Source of the DNA: Chelydra serpentina
Taxonomy: Eukaryota; Chordata; Testudines; Chelydridae
Assembly: GCA_037349315.1 (NCBI GenBank)
Contig: JBAIAC010000007.1
Location: 43,825,001-43,889,000, forward strand
Reading direction: 5' to 3'
Length of the DNA stretch: 64,000 nt
Shown one piece after another: positions 12,351-22,855 of the stretch. The first letter of the stretch is position 1, and each line of letters opens with the position of its first letter. The position numbers were made by a program, and so were the translations under genes. The notes under the pieces were generated by a model. It worked only from the letters and a program-made list of their open reading frames with translations, had not been told where the DNA came from and made no database searches.

Positions 12351-12541
12351 TCTTAACCTAACTCATCAATACACTGATGGCCCCAAGCAAAAGATCTTCT
12401 GTACATACCCCCCACAGCCTGACTCAAATCTCTGCTACCACCCTTCATTTTCCTCCCAGCCTCTCCAGTGACTTGTCGTGTCTCCAAGGCCTCCTCTGCC
12501 AAATCAAGACTACTAGCCAATATTCCACCCCACAGACTAAA
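12351..12541 (+). repeat. Dispersed direct repeat, copy 1
   Basis: About 190 bases, from TCTTAACCTAACTCATCAAT through CCACCCTTCATTTTCCTCCC to the CACAGACTAA end, with a direct counterpart at 13941-14121. Identity is roughly 80% by eye. The family was not recognised. Confidence 0.8.
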
Positions 12542-13940
12542 CCAAACTCTGAGACACCCACCCAGACAATTGATCTTCCTCTAAGCACGCCCCCATCCAC
12601 ACATTGGACAGATAATCTGACTCTTCCTGGACTCAACTAGCCTTTTTTTCCTCCCCCCCAACTCCTGCAAATTGATCCTCTTTCCCCTCTAATCCCGCAG
12701 TTAAAATCCCATGTTCCCTTGTCCAGCAGCACGACGGTCCTGTGTCCACCCATTACATTCCTCTGAGCAAAACTGATCCCATGTCTGCTCCCGCTTACCC
12801 TGGGCCACAGGAAGGTCTCAGGCTCATTAGCCATCTCCCTCCTCCCGGTGGGCTCTGTGCTAAGTCTTCCCCTGCCTAGGACCTGGCAATGGAGTTACCT
12901 AGCCTGCTTCCCATTCAGAGTGCCTAGGGTGTTGGCTATCCAGCAACGAGAGTAGTTGTTTCTCCTTCTCCTCCTGCCCTTATGGTGAGATGGCAAGAGG
13001 ACGGGGGTAAACACTGAGCAATTGCAGCTCACCATGCCCCCGCCCCCACACAGACAGAAGGTGGCGAGGAAGGAGTTGCACTGCCTCCCCTACCAATGGA
13101 CCAATTCATAACATGAGAATAATTAATTAGCCACAAAGCAAGATGACAAAGTATCAGTCTGTAAGACCAGGTTGAACATTGCAATGCCAAGTGCAAATGA
13201 CTCAGAGCCCATGAGACTAGCATGAATGTTCTATAGTATTATGAAGATGAAGTATTCATCTGCAGCTCTGAAAGTTGCATGAATACTCCAGGGTTGAGTT
13301 TATGTTGCTTTCACAAACAAGGGTTATGTGAGGGTTTGGTCCATGTAGAGGTTCCAGACCTATGAATTCAAACCTATATGAAATTCACACACAATCACTT
13401 CATCGTCTCTAAACCCAGGCCCCCTATTAAACATTTTAAAATGCCTGAACCTCTTTCAGTATCCTGAGATCATTGGCCCTCTTCAAGAAGTGCAGGCTGG
13501 TTGCTCCACCATCTCCATCTCCTGCGGGGTGATTAAGGACACCATATTTCCCTGATGACATCAGTAGTTAGCACAGCATCCTTCAGACCTTGAGGTGCTG
13601 AGACACACAGAGGATTCAATGAGGAAGGAATGGGAAGTCTCGATTACATTATCAGCCTTTTATGCTACAACAACCCAGGTAGGTGGAACTTTCATGAACC
13701 TGGGCTAATGTTATGATTCCCCTGGGAACCTGAATAAAACCTAATTTGTTTGCAGTTCTAGACATATTTTTTTCACAGCCTTAAAGCTAGGTATCGTGAG
13801 GATAGGTGCTGTGCTCCCCACAGAGGAGCAGATTTTCAAAACAGCTTAGCCCCTGAGAACAGAGCTAGATTTTCAAAAGAGTTCAAAGCATATTGGGGCT
13901 GAACTCTTGGAACTCTGGCCATGAGCATCGTAATATGCAC
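12542..13940. other. Unassigned sequence between the two direct repeats
   Basis: Mixed composition with a GC-richer section at about 12640-13080. A small AGATTTTCAAAA-containing segment at 13829-13880 resembles the arms of the fold-back elements. No gene supported. Confidence 0.35.
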
Positions 13941-14121
13941 TCTTAACCTAACTGATCAATACACTGATGGCCCCAAGCAAATGATCCTCTGTATATGAGT
14001 CCCACTGAATTCTTTGCTGCCACCCTTCATTTTCCTCCCAGCTTCTTCAATGACTTGTCTTGTCTCCAAGACATCTTCTCCCAAGTCAAGACTACTAACC
14101 AGTACTCCACCCACAGACCAA
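13941..14121 (+). repeat. Dispersed direct repeat, copy 2
   Basis: Matches 12351-12541 in the same orientation: it shares CAATACACTGATGGCCCCAA, CCACCCTTCATTTTCCTCCC and the TCAAGACTACTA block. Start-to-start distance is 1590 bases. Confidence 0.8.
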
Positions 14122-15949
14122 AGGTTTTACACGGAAAATGTCATCCAGCTCTACTCCTAATACATCTCATTCATGACCTGGCCACTCCTCTTATTCTAAT
14201 TACAAGCGGCTCTGGGACAGAAATGTCCAGTCATGCCAAATTGTACAAAATGTGGTAGTTTTGTGATATAGGCCAGTATCCATTGGCAATTAAGAGGATG
14301 AACCCCTCAAATTGATTTTTATGTGTGGCTTCATAGCTGTCATTAATGTCTGTTTTAGTTATATTTTTTTTGCATGAAAAGGGAAGACGCTGAATGTCCA
14401 ACTCCCAGAGTCAATTAACAATAGCAAGTTAGCTTGTATTTAAATGATGGCAAGGATTATAGCATTTATTGGGCAATAAGAAAATAATACCAACATATGA
14501 GTAGTTTTTACAGTTTTAAACTCTGAAAAAAACAGATTGGGTAGTTGGGTGTTCCTTCCTTTTCATGAGCCAAATGGATGGGGGCTGGGAGGACTAGGAA
14601 AATAGGGCTGGTTGTCTGTAACAAGTCCTTTCCTAACTTTCCTCCTCACTGACAAAATCCCTCACTGATTATGCACACTCCTCACGCAGCCTGGCTTTCC
14701 ACTGCCATTTCCTGACTCAGCCAGTGGGCTGACAAAGAGCTGGGATTGCTGCTGGAACTGAGGTAGACTGATTGTGAGTAATGCAATTCAGTGATGTATT
14801 ATAAGGGTTAAGAAACTTCACTAATTATGTAAAAGTGCAGGATGGAGTTCTCTTTCTGTCATGAGATCAAAAGCTTGTCAGTGTGTTTTTCCTTAATTAC
14901 CACTCTTATACGTCCGATAAGGTGTCAACACCTTGTTATTATTATAGAAAGTCCTAGATCAATTTAAAACAGTTCCATTTATTTTTAAAAGTTACATAAC
15001 TTCATCTTGCCCAAATCAACACTTCACATTTTTATCCATTTATATGCATATTGTTTAGCCATAATAATTTTTGTATAGTGGGATATAAAGTCATTTGAAG
15101 ATGGGCTACGTCTCCCTTCCAGTAAGGGGTTACCATATGTTTCTCCTTTTACTTTGGCATACATGTTCTTTAAGGCTATTGTCAATTAAAGCTGCAACCA
15201 GCTCCATTAGTTTCCCAAATGACGTTTGGGGTTTTATTTACGGGCGTTGGCAGCGGATCAGCCCTTGCAAGCTTGCTGTCCTACAAGGGCCCAAATTCCA
15301 GGAAGAGCCCTACCAGGGCCATAGGAACCCACCACTTCACATATTTTCAACACAGTCTCAGTGGATACATCTTTTTACAGTCTCATGTGTATGGGTATAC
15401 TATACTCCAGGGTCTCCCGGGAACATTATGTGATTGCCTCCTCTCCCAGTACATATTTCAAGGGGTAACCTAACAGGGACTGCTGTTCAAGAGCTTCAGA
15501 AAGTGCCAGCCCTCCCTATAGGGCAGTGGAATAAAAGAAACACTTCTATTCCTGCAGCCAGCCTGTGGCTCTATAGAATCCCTTTGTAGCCCTCTATATA
15601 ATACCTAGCATGGAAGGCTCAGAGTAAGTGAATTCCAAAAGATTCAGAGTAGAGCGAATCTCAATACCACGCAAGGGATTATGGACTGCCTATGCCACAG
15701 AATGCCCAGAACTTCTGAAGGTACTGGAAGAGAAGCATATGGTCAGAGAATGGGGATTGATGAGGACAGGTGACCCAAACCTACAGGACAGCTTTTCAAA
15801 ACAAGCCCAGGTTAACCCTACCAGTCTACCTTTATCAAAATACCCCCACAACCATCTCACTACCTCCCAACTAAAAGCTCACAACTCCCTACCACCCCAA
15901 ACACCAGCCATTAACCTCCAGTCAGTAATAATATATGGCATTTCTTTAG
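14122..15949. other. Unassigned sequence
   Basis: No recognised gene or repeat. Frames of up to 112 codons at 15095-15963 carry no recognisable domain. Confidence 0.4.
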
Positions 15950-16175
15950 CACTTTCCATCTGAGGATCTCAAGCATTTTGCAATCATTAATAAATTTAGC
16001 CTTGTAACATACCTATAAGAGAGGTAAGTATTAAGATCCTATTTTACAGAAGTGGAATTAAGACACAGAAAAAGGAAATGACTTTCAGTCAGACAGGAAA
16101 TTTATGGCAGAAAAGCACTCAGGCCGCTTGAATCTCAGTCCTGTATCTCAGCCTTGTGATCTTCCATCCTCCACT
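15950..16175 (-). mobile_element. CORE-SINE / MIR-like SINE
   Basis: In reverse orientation this matches the MIR/CORE layout: TCTGAGGATCTCAAGCATTT, then AGGTAAGTATTAAGATCC and ATTTTACAGAAGTGGAATTA, then a decayed tRNA-like head toward 16175. Diverged and inactive. Confidence 0.75.
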
Positions 16176-16799
16176 TGCTACAAGGATCTTCACTCTCCTC
16201 CACCTGAATCCAGATAGAAGTAATGATTGGATCTTTTCTTCCCTAAGGCAAAGTCATCAGAGACAAGAGAAGCAGACACTGAACAGCAGTTCTTTTTTTT
16301 TTCTTTTTTCTATTTAGGTTCTTATACCAGGCCCATCACCATAGTATGTAAATGGCTCCATGGTAATTTAAGTTTAAATGTGTGGATTCCTCTTGTGCTG
16401 CTGGGTTGAAGAATAATGAGTGCAGCTCTCTTGCAGGTGACTTAATTGCAGCAGCTGTTTTCACACAACTTGACAGCATTAATTTTGCAACTGAATCAAA
16501 TGCCACTCACCTGACCTAACAAAATACTTGGTCCACTCATGTGGTCAAGTGGAGTTTTTTTAAGATTGAGCTGCAGTGCATTAGTGATGTGCCAGGAAAG
16601 TTATTCTGATTGGAGAAGTGCCTTCTATGTGAACATTTCATACAGCTCAAGGATGGGGTTTTTGAAAGTGCATAAGTGCCTTAGGAATAAAGGGTCTGTT
16701 GAAAGTCAACAAGATTTGTGTTCCTAAGTCACTTAAACACATTTGAAAATTGCATCCCTGAACAACAAAATATCTGTCCCATAGAATGGAGCAATCTAA
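16176..16799. other. Unassigned sequence
   Basis: No recognisable gene. A T-rich run lies at 16290-16315. The last three bases (TAA, 16797-16799) are the left target duplication of the next element. Confidence 0.4.
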
Positions 16800-16981
16800 G
16801 GGTCAGATTTTCAAAGATATTTAGATGCCTAAAGATTCAGATAGGTGAACAGTGGGATTTTCAAAAGTACAGGTTAGGTGCAATGTGAATTAAGTGCCTA
16901 ACCTGCTTAAGTGCTTTTGAAAATCCCACAAGACCCTTGTGTGCATGTTTAGGTGCCAAAATCCCTTTGAAAATCTGACCC
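16800..16981. mobile_element. MITE with 17-bp TIRs and TAA duplication
   Basis: Perfect terminal inverted repeats GGGTCAGATTTTCAAAG (16800-16816) and CTTTGAAAATCTGACCC (16965-16981), flanked by TAA on both sides (16797-16799 and 16982-16984). A TTA/TAA three-base duplication is typical of PIF/Harbinger. A second inverted pair is nested inside: TGGGATTTTCAAAAG against CTTTTGAAAATCCCA. No coding, so any mobility needed a transposase in trans. The superfamily call is inference. Confidence 0.8.
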
Positions 16982-16984
16982 TAA

Positions 16985-17555
16985 GTAACGGTAACAATAG
17001 TTTATTCTAAAACATTTTTCTTTCAAATTTGTAATTTTTTAAAATTAATCAAGCTCAAAGGTGAGACAGCAAGTCAGTGACAGATGCATGAAGAGAGCTC
17101 AGGAATCCTGACATCTGACACCTCCACTGCAGTCATTAAACCAACACTCCCTCATTAGCTTTGTGCTGGCATGAGTCTTTTTATTTAAGTTTCTTAAATC
17201 TAGTCTGATTTCTTTTTTTCAAACGTGAACACCAAGTGCTAGTGAGTCTCTTGCACTGAAAATGAACAGTATATCTGGGATTATGGGAGAAAGAACTCGT
17301 TACTTTTTGTTATAAGAGATCTACAGGTTATATGAATACCTCGAGGGGGTGAAGTGTGTCAGGCTACAGGCAGCTGGTCTGTCATTTTGGGATGATGACT
17401 AACATCTTAAAAATACAAAACTGAATGCTTGTTAATGGGTTATTAGTATTTAAAATAACATTTATTTAAGCAGTTGCAATATTCCTATTTACAATTCATG
17501 TTTATACATTAACATTAAAATATTGCTTTCAGGATATAAAACCCCTACATTCTCT
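16985..17555. other. Unassigned AT-rich sequence
   Basis: No recognisable feature. Confidence 0.4.
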
Positions 17556-17690
17556 CAACTAGGAGTGATGGTCTCACGGTTAAGACATAGGACTGGGATG
17601 CCAAAAATATGTGCTTTGCTTCCAGCTCTTCTGCTGACTTCACAGGTGAATTTTATTTAACCCCCATAAAGCCCAGGTAACCAACGTTTA
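17556..17690 (+). mobile_element. tRNA-derived SINE head
   Basis: GATGGTCTCACGGTTAAGAC followed by ATAGGACTGGGATGCC resembles the tRNA-like 5' region of CORE-SINE/MIR elements (normally TGGTCTAGTGGTTAAGGC). The CTTCCAGCTCTTCTGCTGAC that follows is the junction to the core, which is poorly kept. Confidence 0.65.
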
Positions 17691-18021
17691 TTGTGTGGGG
17701 AGATTAAAATCAATCCCTCAGTCTGGACTCTGGATCACATCAGCAGCTACTGCACTGCCCTAGAGGTCTGTGCTCAATAGCTCCAGAGGGCTAATGCTCT
17801 TGTCATGTGGCATCCTTAAGCTGTACAGGAGAGGAGCTCCTGTTTAGCTGAGGAAGACCGGAGAAGGGAGAGAAGCAGGACTGCAGCTCATTTTAGATAG
17901 CTGTTTGATCATCCAAACTTCACTAAACTTCACCCCCTTTCAGAAAATAGAGGGATTCAGATTAAGGTTTCCCTGTTGACAAAGATCACACTTGCTTCTT
18001 TATAGCAGTGCCTGTGCCCCT
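17691..18021. other. Unassigned sequence
   Basis: Spacer between the SINE head and a C-rich microsatellite. No recognisable feature. Confidence 0.35.
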
Positions 18022-18062
18022 CCCCACCCACCCACCTACCTACCTACCTACCTCCCTCCCTC
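18022..18062. repeat. C-rich tetranucleotide repeat
   Basis: CCCACCCACC grading into five CCTA units and then CCTCCCTCC. Confidence 0.85.
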
Positions 18063-18097
18063 ATATAGCAGCTCCTGAGTTTCTATCTTTGTTTATG

Positions 18098-18330
18098 CGA
18101 CAAAGGGTCCTGTGGCACCTTATAGACTAACAGAGGTATTGGAGCATAAGCTTTCGTGGGTGAATACCCACTTCTTCGGATGCAAGCAGTGGAAATGTCC
18201 ACTGCTTGCATCTGAAGAAGTGGGTATTCATCCACAAAAGCTTATGCTCCAATACCTCTGTTAGTCTATAAGGTGCCACAGGACCCTTTGTCGCTTCTAC
18301 AGATCCAGACTAACACGGCTTCCCCTCTGA
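18098..18330. mobile_element. Short fold-back retroelement, inverted dimer, copy A
   Basis: A 233-bp insertion bracketed by an exact 14-bp direct repeat, TATCTTTGTTTATG (18084-18097 and 18331-18344). Inside, 18097-18193 and 18198-18294 are inverted copies that differ at three of 97 positions, with a four-base loop AATG at 18194-18197. The right half continues 36 bases further to an end reading CCCCTCTGA. Transcribed, it would form a nearly perfect 97-bp hairpin. The right half carries a hammerhead-like core: CTGAAGA, a GTGGGT/ATCCAC stem, then AAAAGC in place of GAAAGC. A long target duplication implies target-primed insertion, as for LINE/SINE or Penelope-like elements. Family not named with certainty. 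Confidence 0.8.
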
Positions 18331-18344
18331 TATCTTTGTTTATG

Positions 18345-18844
18345 ATGATGTAAAAATGATTTTAAGCAAATGTCTAAAGAGTTTATTTTCTTTCGTTTTT
18401 TTTTCCAATTTATGCATGTGTATTTTAAAGTCACGGATTTATTGTGCTCACATCAAAGCGTATGAATGAAAGTTCAGGTTTCCCTGCAAATTAACCCAGT
18501 ATAATAAAATCAGTGTAAGAATGACAAACTGAGCCAGCCCAGAAGTCAAATGAGTATGCAACAGGCTACCACATGGCAGAACTGAGTTTATAGAAATTCT
18601 CATTTCTATAAAGGTAGCATGTGCTCAGCCTCTGGTACAGGGAGGAGAATTCTCTATCGATCTATAATAATTCCTCTAGCCAAGATTTAGGAGATGTGCT
18701 GATGGAGGCCAGAAGAAAGCAGGCCATCTTCAGCTGCAAGGATAGGTAACACAGTGAGAGGCTTTTGAAAATGGCGTGGAAGAAGGTGATTTTTCAGAGC
18801 TCCCAAGTGGGTTAACCCCTTCCCACTCATGAAAACTAACAAAC
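18345..18844. other. Unassigned AT-rich sequence
   Basis: Spacer between the two fold-back elements. No recognisable feature. Confidence 0.35.
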
Positions 18845-18856
18845 TATCTTCAAAAA

Positions 18857-19028
18857 TCAGAGGGGTAGCCGTGTTAGTCTGGATCTGCAGAAGCGACAAA
18901 GGTTCCTGTGGCATATAAATATCTGCCTCTGGACATTTCCACTGCTTGCATCCGAAGAAGTGGGTATTGACCCACGAAAGCTTATGCTTCAATACCTCTG
19001 TTAGTCTATAAGGTGCCACAGGACCCTT
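18857..19028. mobile_element. Short fold-back retroelement, copy B
   Basis: Same family as 18098-18330, inserted independently: exact 12-bp flanks TATCTTCAAAAA (18845-18856 and 19029-19040). About 57 bases of the head in forward orientation (TCAGAGGGGTAGCCGTGTTA onward) are followed by the body in inverted orientation from about 18914. The last 15-20 bases of the inverted part are complementary to the end of the head, giving a stem with a loop of about 100 bases. The body holds CCGAAGA, a GTGGGT/ACCCAC stem and GAAAGC. Confidence 0.8.
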
Positions 19029-19040
19029 TATCTTCAAAAA

Positions 19041-22000
19041 GAGATTGTCTGAATTTTTAAAAATATTCTCACTTTTGTTCTATAAATGTGCAATTTTTGA
19101 GCAAGATTGTTATGGCCAATTTTTTCCAGTAGGACAACCTGCAAAAATACATATAGGCACATTGCAGTTGTAAAAGCCATCACTGGCATGTATAGCTAAG
19201 TATTTAAAGGAGAAATTGAATGCATAATCACCAGATTTGAACATGGAAATACAGGGTTTTGTAGGCACAAATGATTTTTTGTGTGTACACTCACTCTGCT
19301 TTAAAAATGTGTTGCCTGATGTTTCTCCTGATCATTTTCTTTTCCATTAGTATAATGATAATTTTAAAATGGAAACTGCAAAGGATGTTTGGTATATTAG
19401 AACCAAACTTGTTCCCACATTAAAAATGGCAGAATAAGTGTGGTAAATCACTTGGACTCAAACTACCCTTTTCTTTTATAACAATAATCCACATTTTAGA
19501 AAAATAGTAATATAAATTATTTTTGTAGGATATACTAAAACAATGTTTTGTGCTCCATCTGTTGACTAGATGCTGATCAGAGCATAGTGCTTTGTTTGAC
19601 TGAAATCATACTTCTGTTAAGACATCATGTGGGAATACTAGGTAGAGGGAAGCCCAGACATCAGCTCATACTAACACTTACATTCACCCCCTTCCTTTTT
19701 AATTGAATCCTAAAAGGACTTTACCCCTTCCTTATTGTGGTATCTAAGGATCAGTCTTGCAAGGTTCTGAGCACCCTGGCCAAATCCAGCAAAGTGCTCA
19801 CATTAATCAATGGAAATACTGCATATGCAGGGAGAGCAGAATATTGAAGATAAATGCTAATGTGAGGATCCGATAAGATAATTTTCCTACTAAGGATGAT
19901 TTGGGATGAAGGCCACTATGTACATGTAAACATTATTATTGGGTACAAAAAACAAAGCCCAGATAAATACGCTTTGTGCACGGGAGCTCTGTGAAGTTCA
20001 GGGGAATAGAATCCTTCCTTCAAGTTGGTAGACCAACAATACAACTTCTCTGCAGTTGCTACCACACCCCATGGACTGTAATAGTAAGTGCTGCTCTTGT
20101 GTGCCAACAACATGGGGGTTTTGGCCTGTGGAGCTGAATAACCACCATGAATCACCGGCCCCTAACCTTTCCTAACACTACAACAAACTCCTGCAGAGGG
20201 AGCCACTGTAAGTGTTCAAAGGTCTTTCCAGAGCTTACTCCCCTATGCAGTAGGATCTCAATGGTGCTGTTAAGAGCTTCTGTGCTCCAGGACATTAGTG
20301 GGCTAGGGTTTGTCTCATTGTTATCCTGAAATGTCACAAGAAAAGGTGAAGATTTCACTTAACTAAGCCTTCCATAGTTAAATATCCATTATAATACAGC
20401 TAAAGGAATAATTTTGTGTCACTTGTTTGTTTTTAATTTTTATTTGTATTACGTCTTGTTTCAAATACAACTAGTGAGTGTGGAATTACTGACATGGTTT
20501 TGCTGAGATATGAGTTGTAATTTCTAAATTATTAAGAAATATTAATGCATAGTAGCATGAACTCCATTTTTCTCCCTTTTGAGGCACTCTTTAGAAACAT
20601 TCATTTCTGAAAAAGCTTTATGTAAATAAAAACCTCATTACTTGTAAATGAAATGAGTGCATCTGAAAGCATTGTGTTGTTTTTATATAAAAATCCAAGC
20701 ATACAAATGGATATTCACTGGGTTACTTCAAAGATATTAAAATATTAATAGACAGACCCTGCAGTCTTTACTCAATCAAGACACTTATTTACTGCAGGAT
20801 CAGACCCTAAATTTATTATCCAGAAAGCTTACGTAAATCATGATTTCCCTAATAAAAAAGTAATCGTCCAACCCACTTACAAAAGCACTATTACATTGTC
20901 TTGAGTTATTATTGGAGACTACTGTAGTATTCTTTTTTAAGGGCTATCAGCAAATGGTATTTACCTCAATGACATTATATTTCCAGACAATAAAATTAAT
21001 GCATATTGAAGTTAAAATATTGACTTTTATTATTCTCATGCTTAAAACCAGAAAATATTTTCTTTTTAGAATTTCTGAACTGACACAAATGCCTTTAAAA
21101 AGGGGTAATTAGTGACAAGTGACTAAGAAGGACCCTGTGTTGAGAAGTTGAGCCTAAGCCTCTTGAAGATTCTCCATGTAAACAAGTCAGACCACATCAC
21201 TCATTATCCCTCTTTTGTTTACTGGGAGAAAAGTTCAAACTATTTAATGAGAGGATTACCCATACTTCAACTCTATTGAAAAAGATTAATTGATATTTTC
21301 CTGTTAGGGGTTTAACCACTTGGATTTGGCCTCATATCCCCCATTGTTATTGATGCTGTGATCAGCAGAGCAAAGTTGCTTAAAGGTTAGACAAACTTTG
21401 CAGCATGAATTTCATGAACTAATTTATGTTAACGTTTGGGGGACTTCTAGTCTGGAGGAATGCTATTAACTGCTCTGAGTCTGTAGTTCAAACAGTTCTT
21501 CAGAAAGATGCTACAGTAAATAGGGTCTGCTGGAAGAGTTCATTTATATTATAGAATTTTATGACATATTCATTACCAAGTATTAGGATTAAAATATAGC
21601 CTCTTTGTTAATATAAAAATGCATAAAGTAGGCACTAAAATGACTGAAATTCCACGTCTGGGTCTATCTTTTGCAAGCATAACAAAAATAAGACCAGTAT
21701 CTTTAATTATACTTCTCTGTTGCAAAGCTTTACAAATTTTTTTTAAAAAAAGTGTATTGTGGACATATGGCTGCATGTTTGGATTACACAATTTGCATTT
21801 TTCAAACTTGCAATATTTTTAACCACTCATTTGGTTTTTGCTTTTGCAGACAGCTAGTGTATTAATTTGAAACAGTTAGTTTACTTAACTCTTTGAAAAG
21901 GACAAGAAGTAGATGGTATGTGTATTCAGAAATCATTTTAGCTTATATGTTTATGTGTTTATGTTTGAAAATGTAAGCTGCTAGCATGATTTAGATATAT

Positions 22001-22124
22001 TAAGAATAAAAACAAAGAGCTTGCAAATCTTAGCAAACTCTGTAATTATTATAAGGGAACAACCCTGGAGACTATGGAATTTGCTAAAGAGAGAAGATGT
22101 ATAATTTGAAAAAAAAATCATAAT
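19041..22124. other. Unassigned AT-rich sequence
   Basis: About 3 kb with no recognised gene or repeat. Short frames lack motifs and codon bias. Confidence 0.4.
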
Positions 22125-22143
22125 CCCCCCCCCCCCCCCCCCC
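22125..22143. repeat. Poly-C run, 19 bases
   Basis: Uninterrupted C19. A G13 run lies about 275 bases downstream. Confidence 0.9.
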
Positions 22144-22400
22144 AAAGTGACTGTGTTTTAGACTTGGTCACATAGACCATGTTCTTGAAAAGAATATATG
22201 TATGAAATAATAGAGTGTGAGGGAAAAAATGAAACTACATTTCCCATCCTTTCAACATGTAAGGCATGTATACTATTTCACCCTAAATCCTGCTCAGATA
22301 GCTAGGACACTGTACTGCTTAGTACTAAAAAAACAAGATAGATAATAAGAAATTTCCCCCCAAAAGACCCAAAATATATGCATAAAGAAATAGGGTGTGC

Positions 22401-22413
22401 GGGGGGGGGGGGG
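22401..22413. repeat. Poly-G run, 13 bases
   Basis: Uninterrupted G13 in AT-rich sequence, complementary to the C run at 22125. Confidence 0.9.
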
Positions 22414-22795
22414 AATACGCCCAATTCATAAAAATAATTTGAAAGACAGGTGAATGCATTTTAAGTATATGTTACCACTCAAATAATACTATAAAATTAA
22501 GAATTTTGAGACAATGATAGGGTATATAAAATCAAAACTGAGGAATTTAGAACATTTTAGATTATCTTAATACCTACAGATTATGCACAGTATTATTATA
22601 CATGACATGTGTGTGTTACAAATCCATGATATATTGTTTGGATATTCCATACATAAAATAAAATATACAACTGATTATATTTTCAATACACAGTGCAGAT
22701 TATTTCAACTATTTCAGAATAATCATCCTAAATGTACATATTCTACGTACTATATATGCTAAAATATGCAATATTCTGAATTTTATAATATTGTG

Positions 22796-22855
22796 CATAC
22801 ATTTGGACATATTGCAGACATATTTGGACATATTGTGGACATATTTGGAATATTT
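22796..22855. repeat. Short tandem repeat, period about 21
   Basis: CATATTTGGACATATTG(C/T)(A/G)GA is repeated almost three times. It produces a repetitive minus-strand peptide (YVHNMSKYVCNMSK) that I regard as an artefact. Confidence 0.75.

Noticed and set aside
18198..18330. Calling a functional hammerhead ribozyme outright
   Set aside because: The core is suggestive, but an extra base, changed invariant positions and no clear stem I mean it is only a hypothesis.
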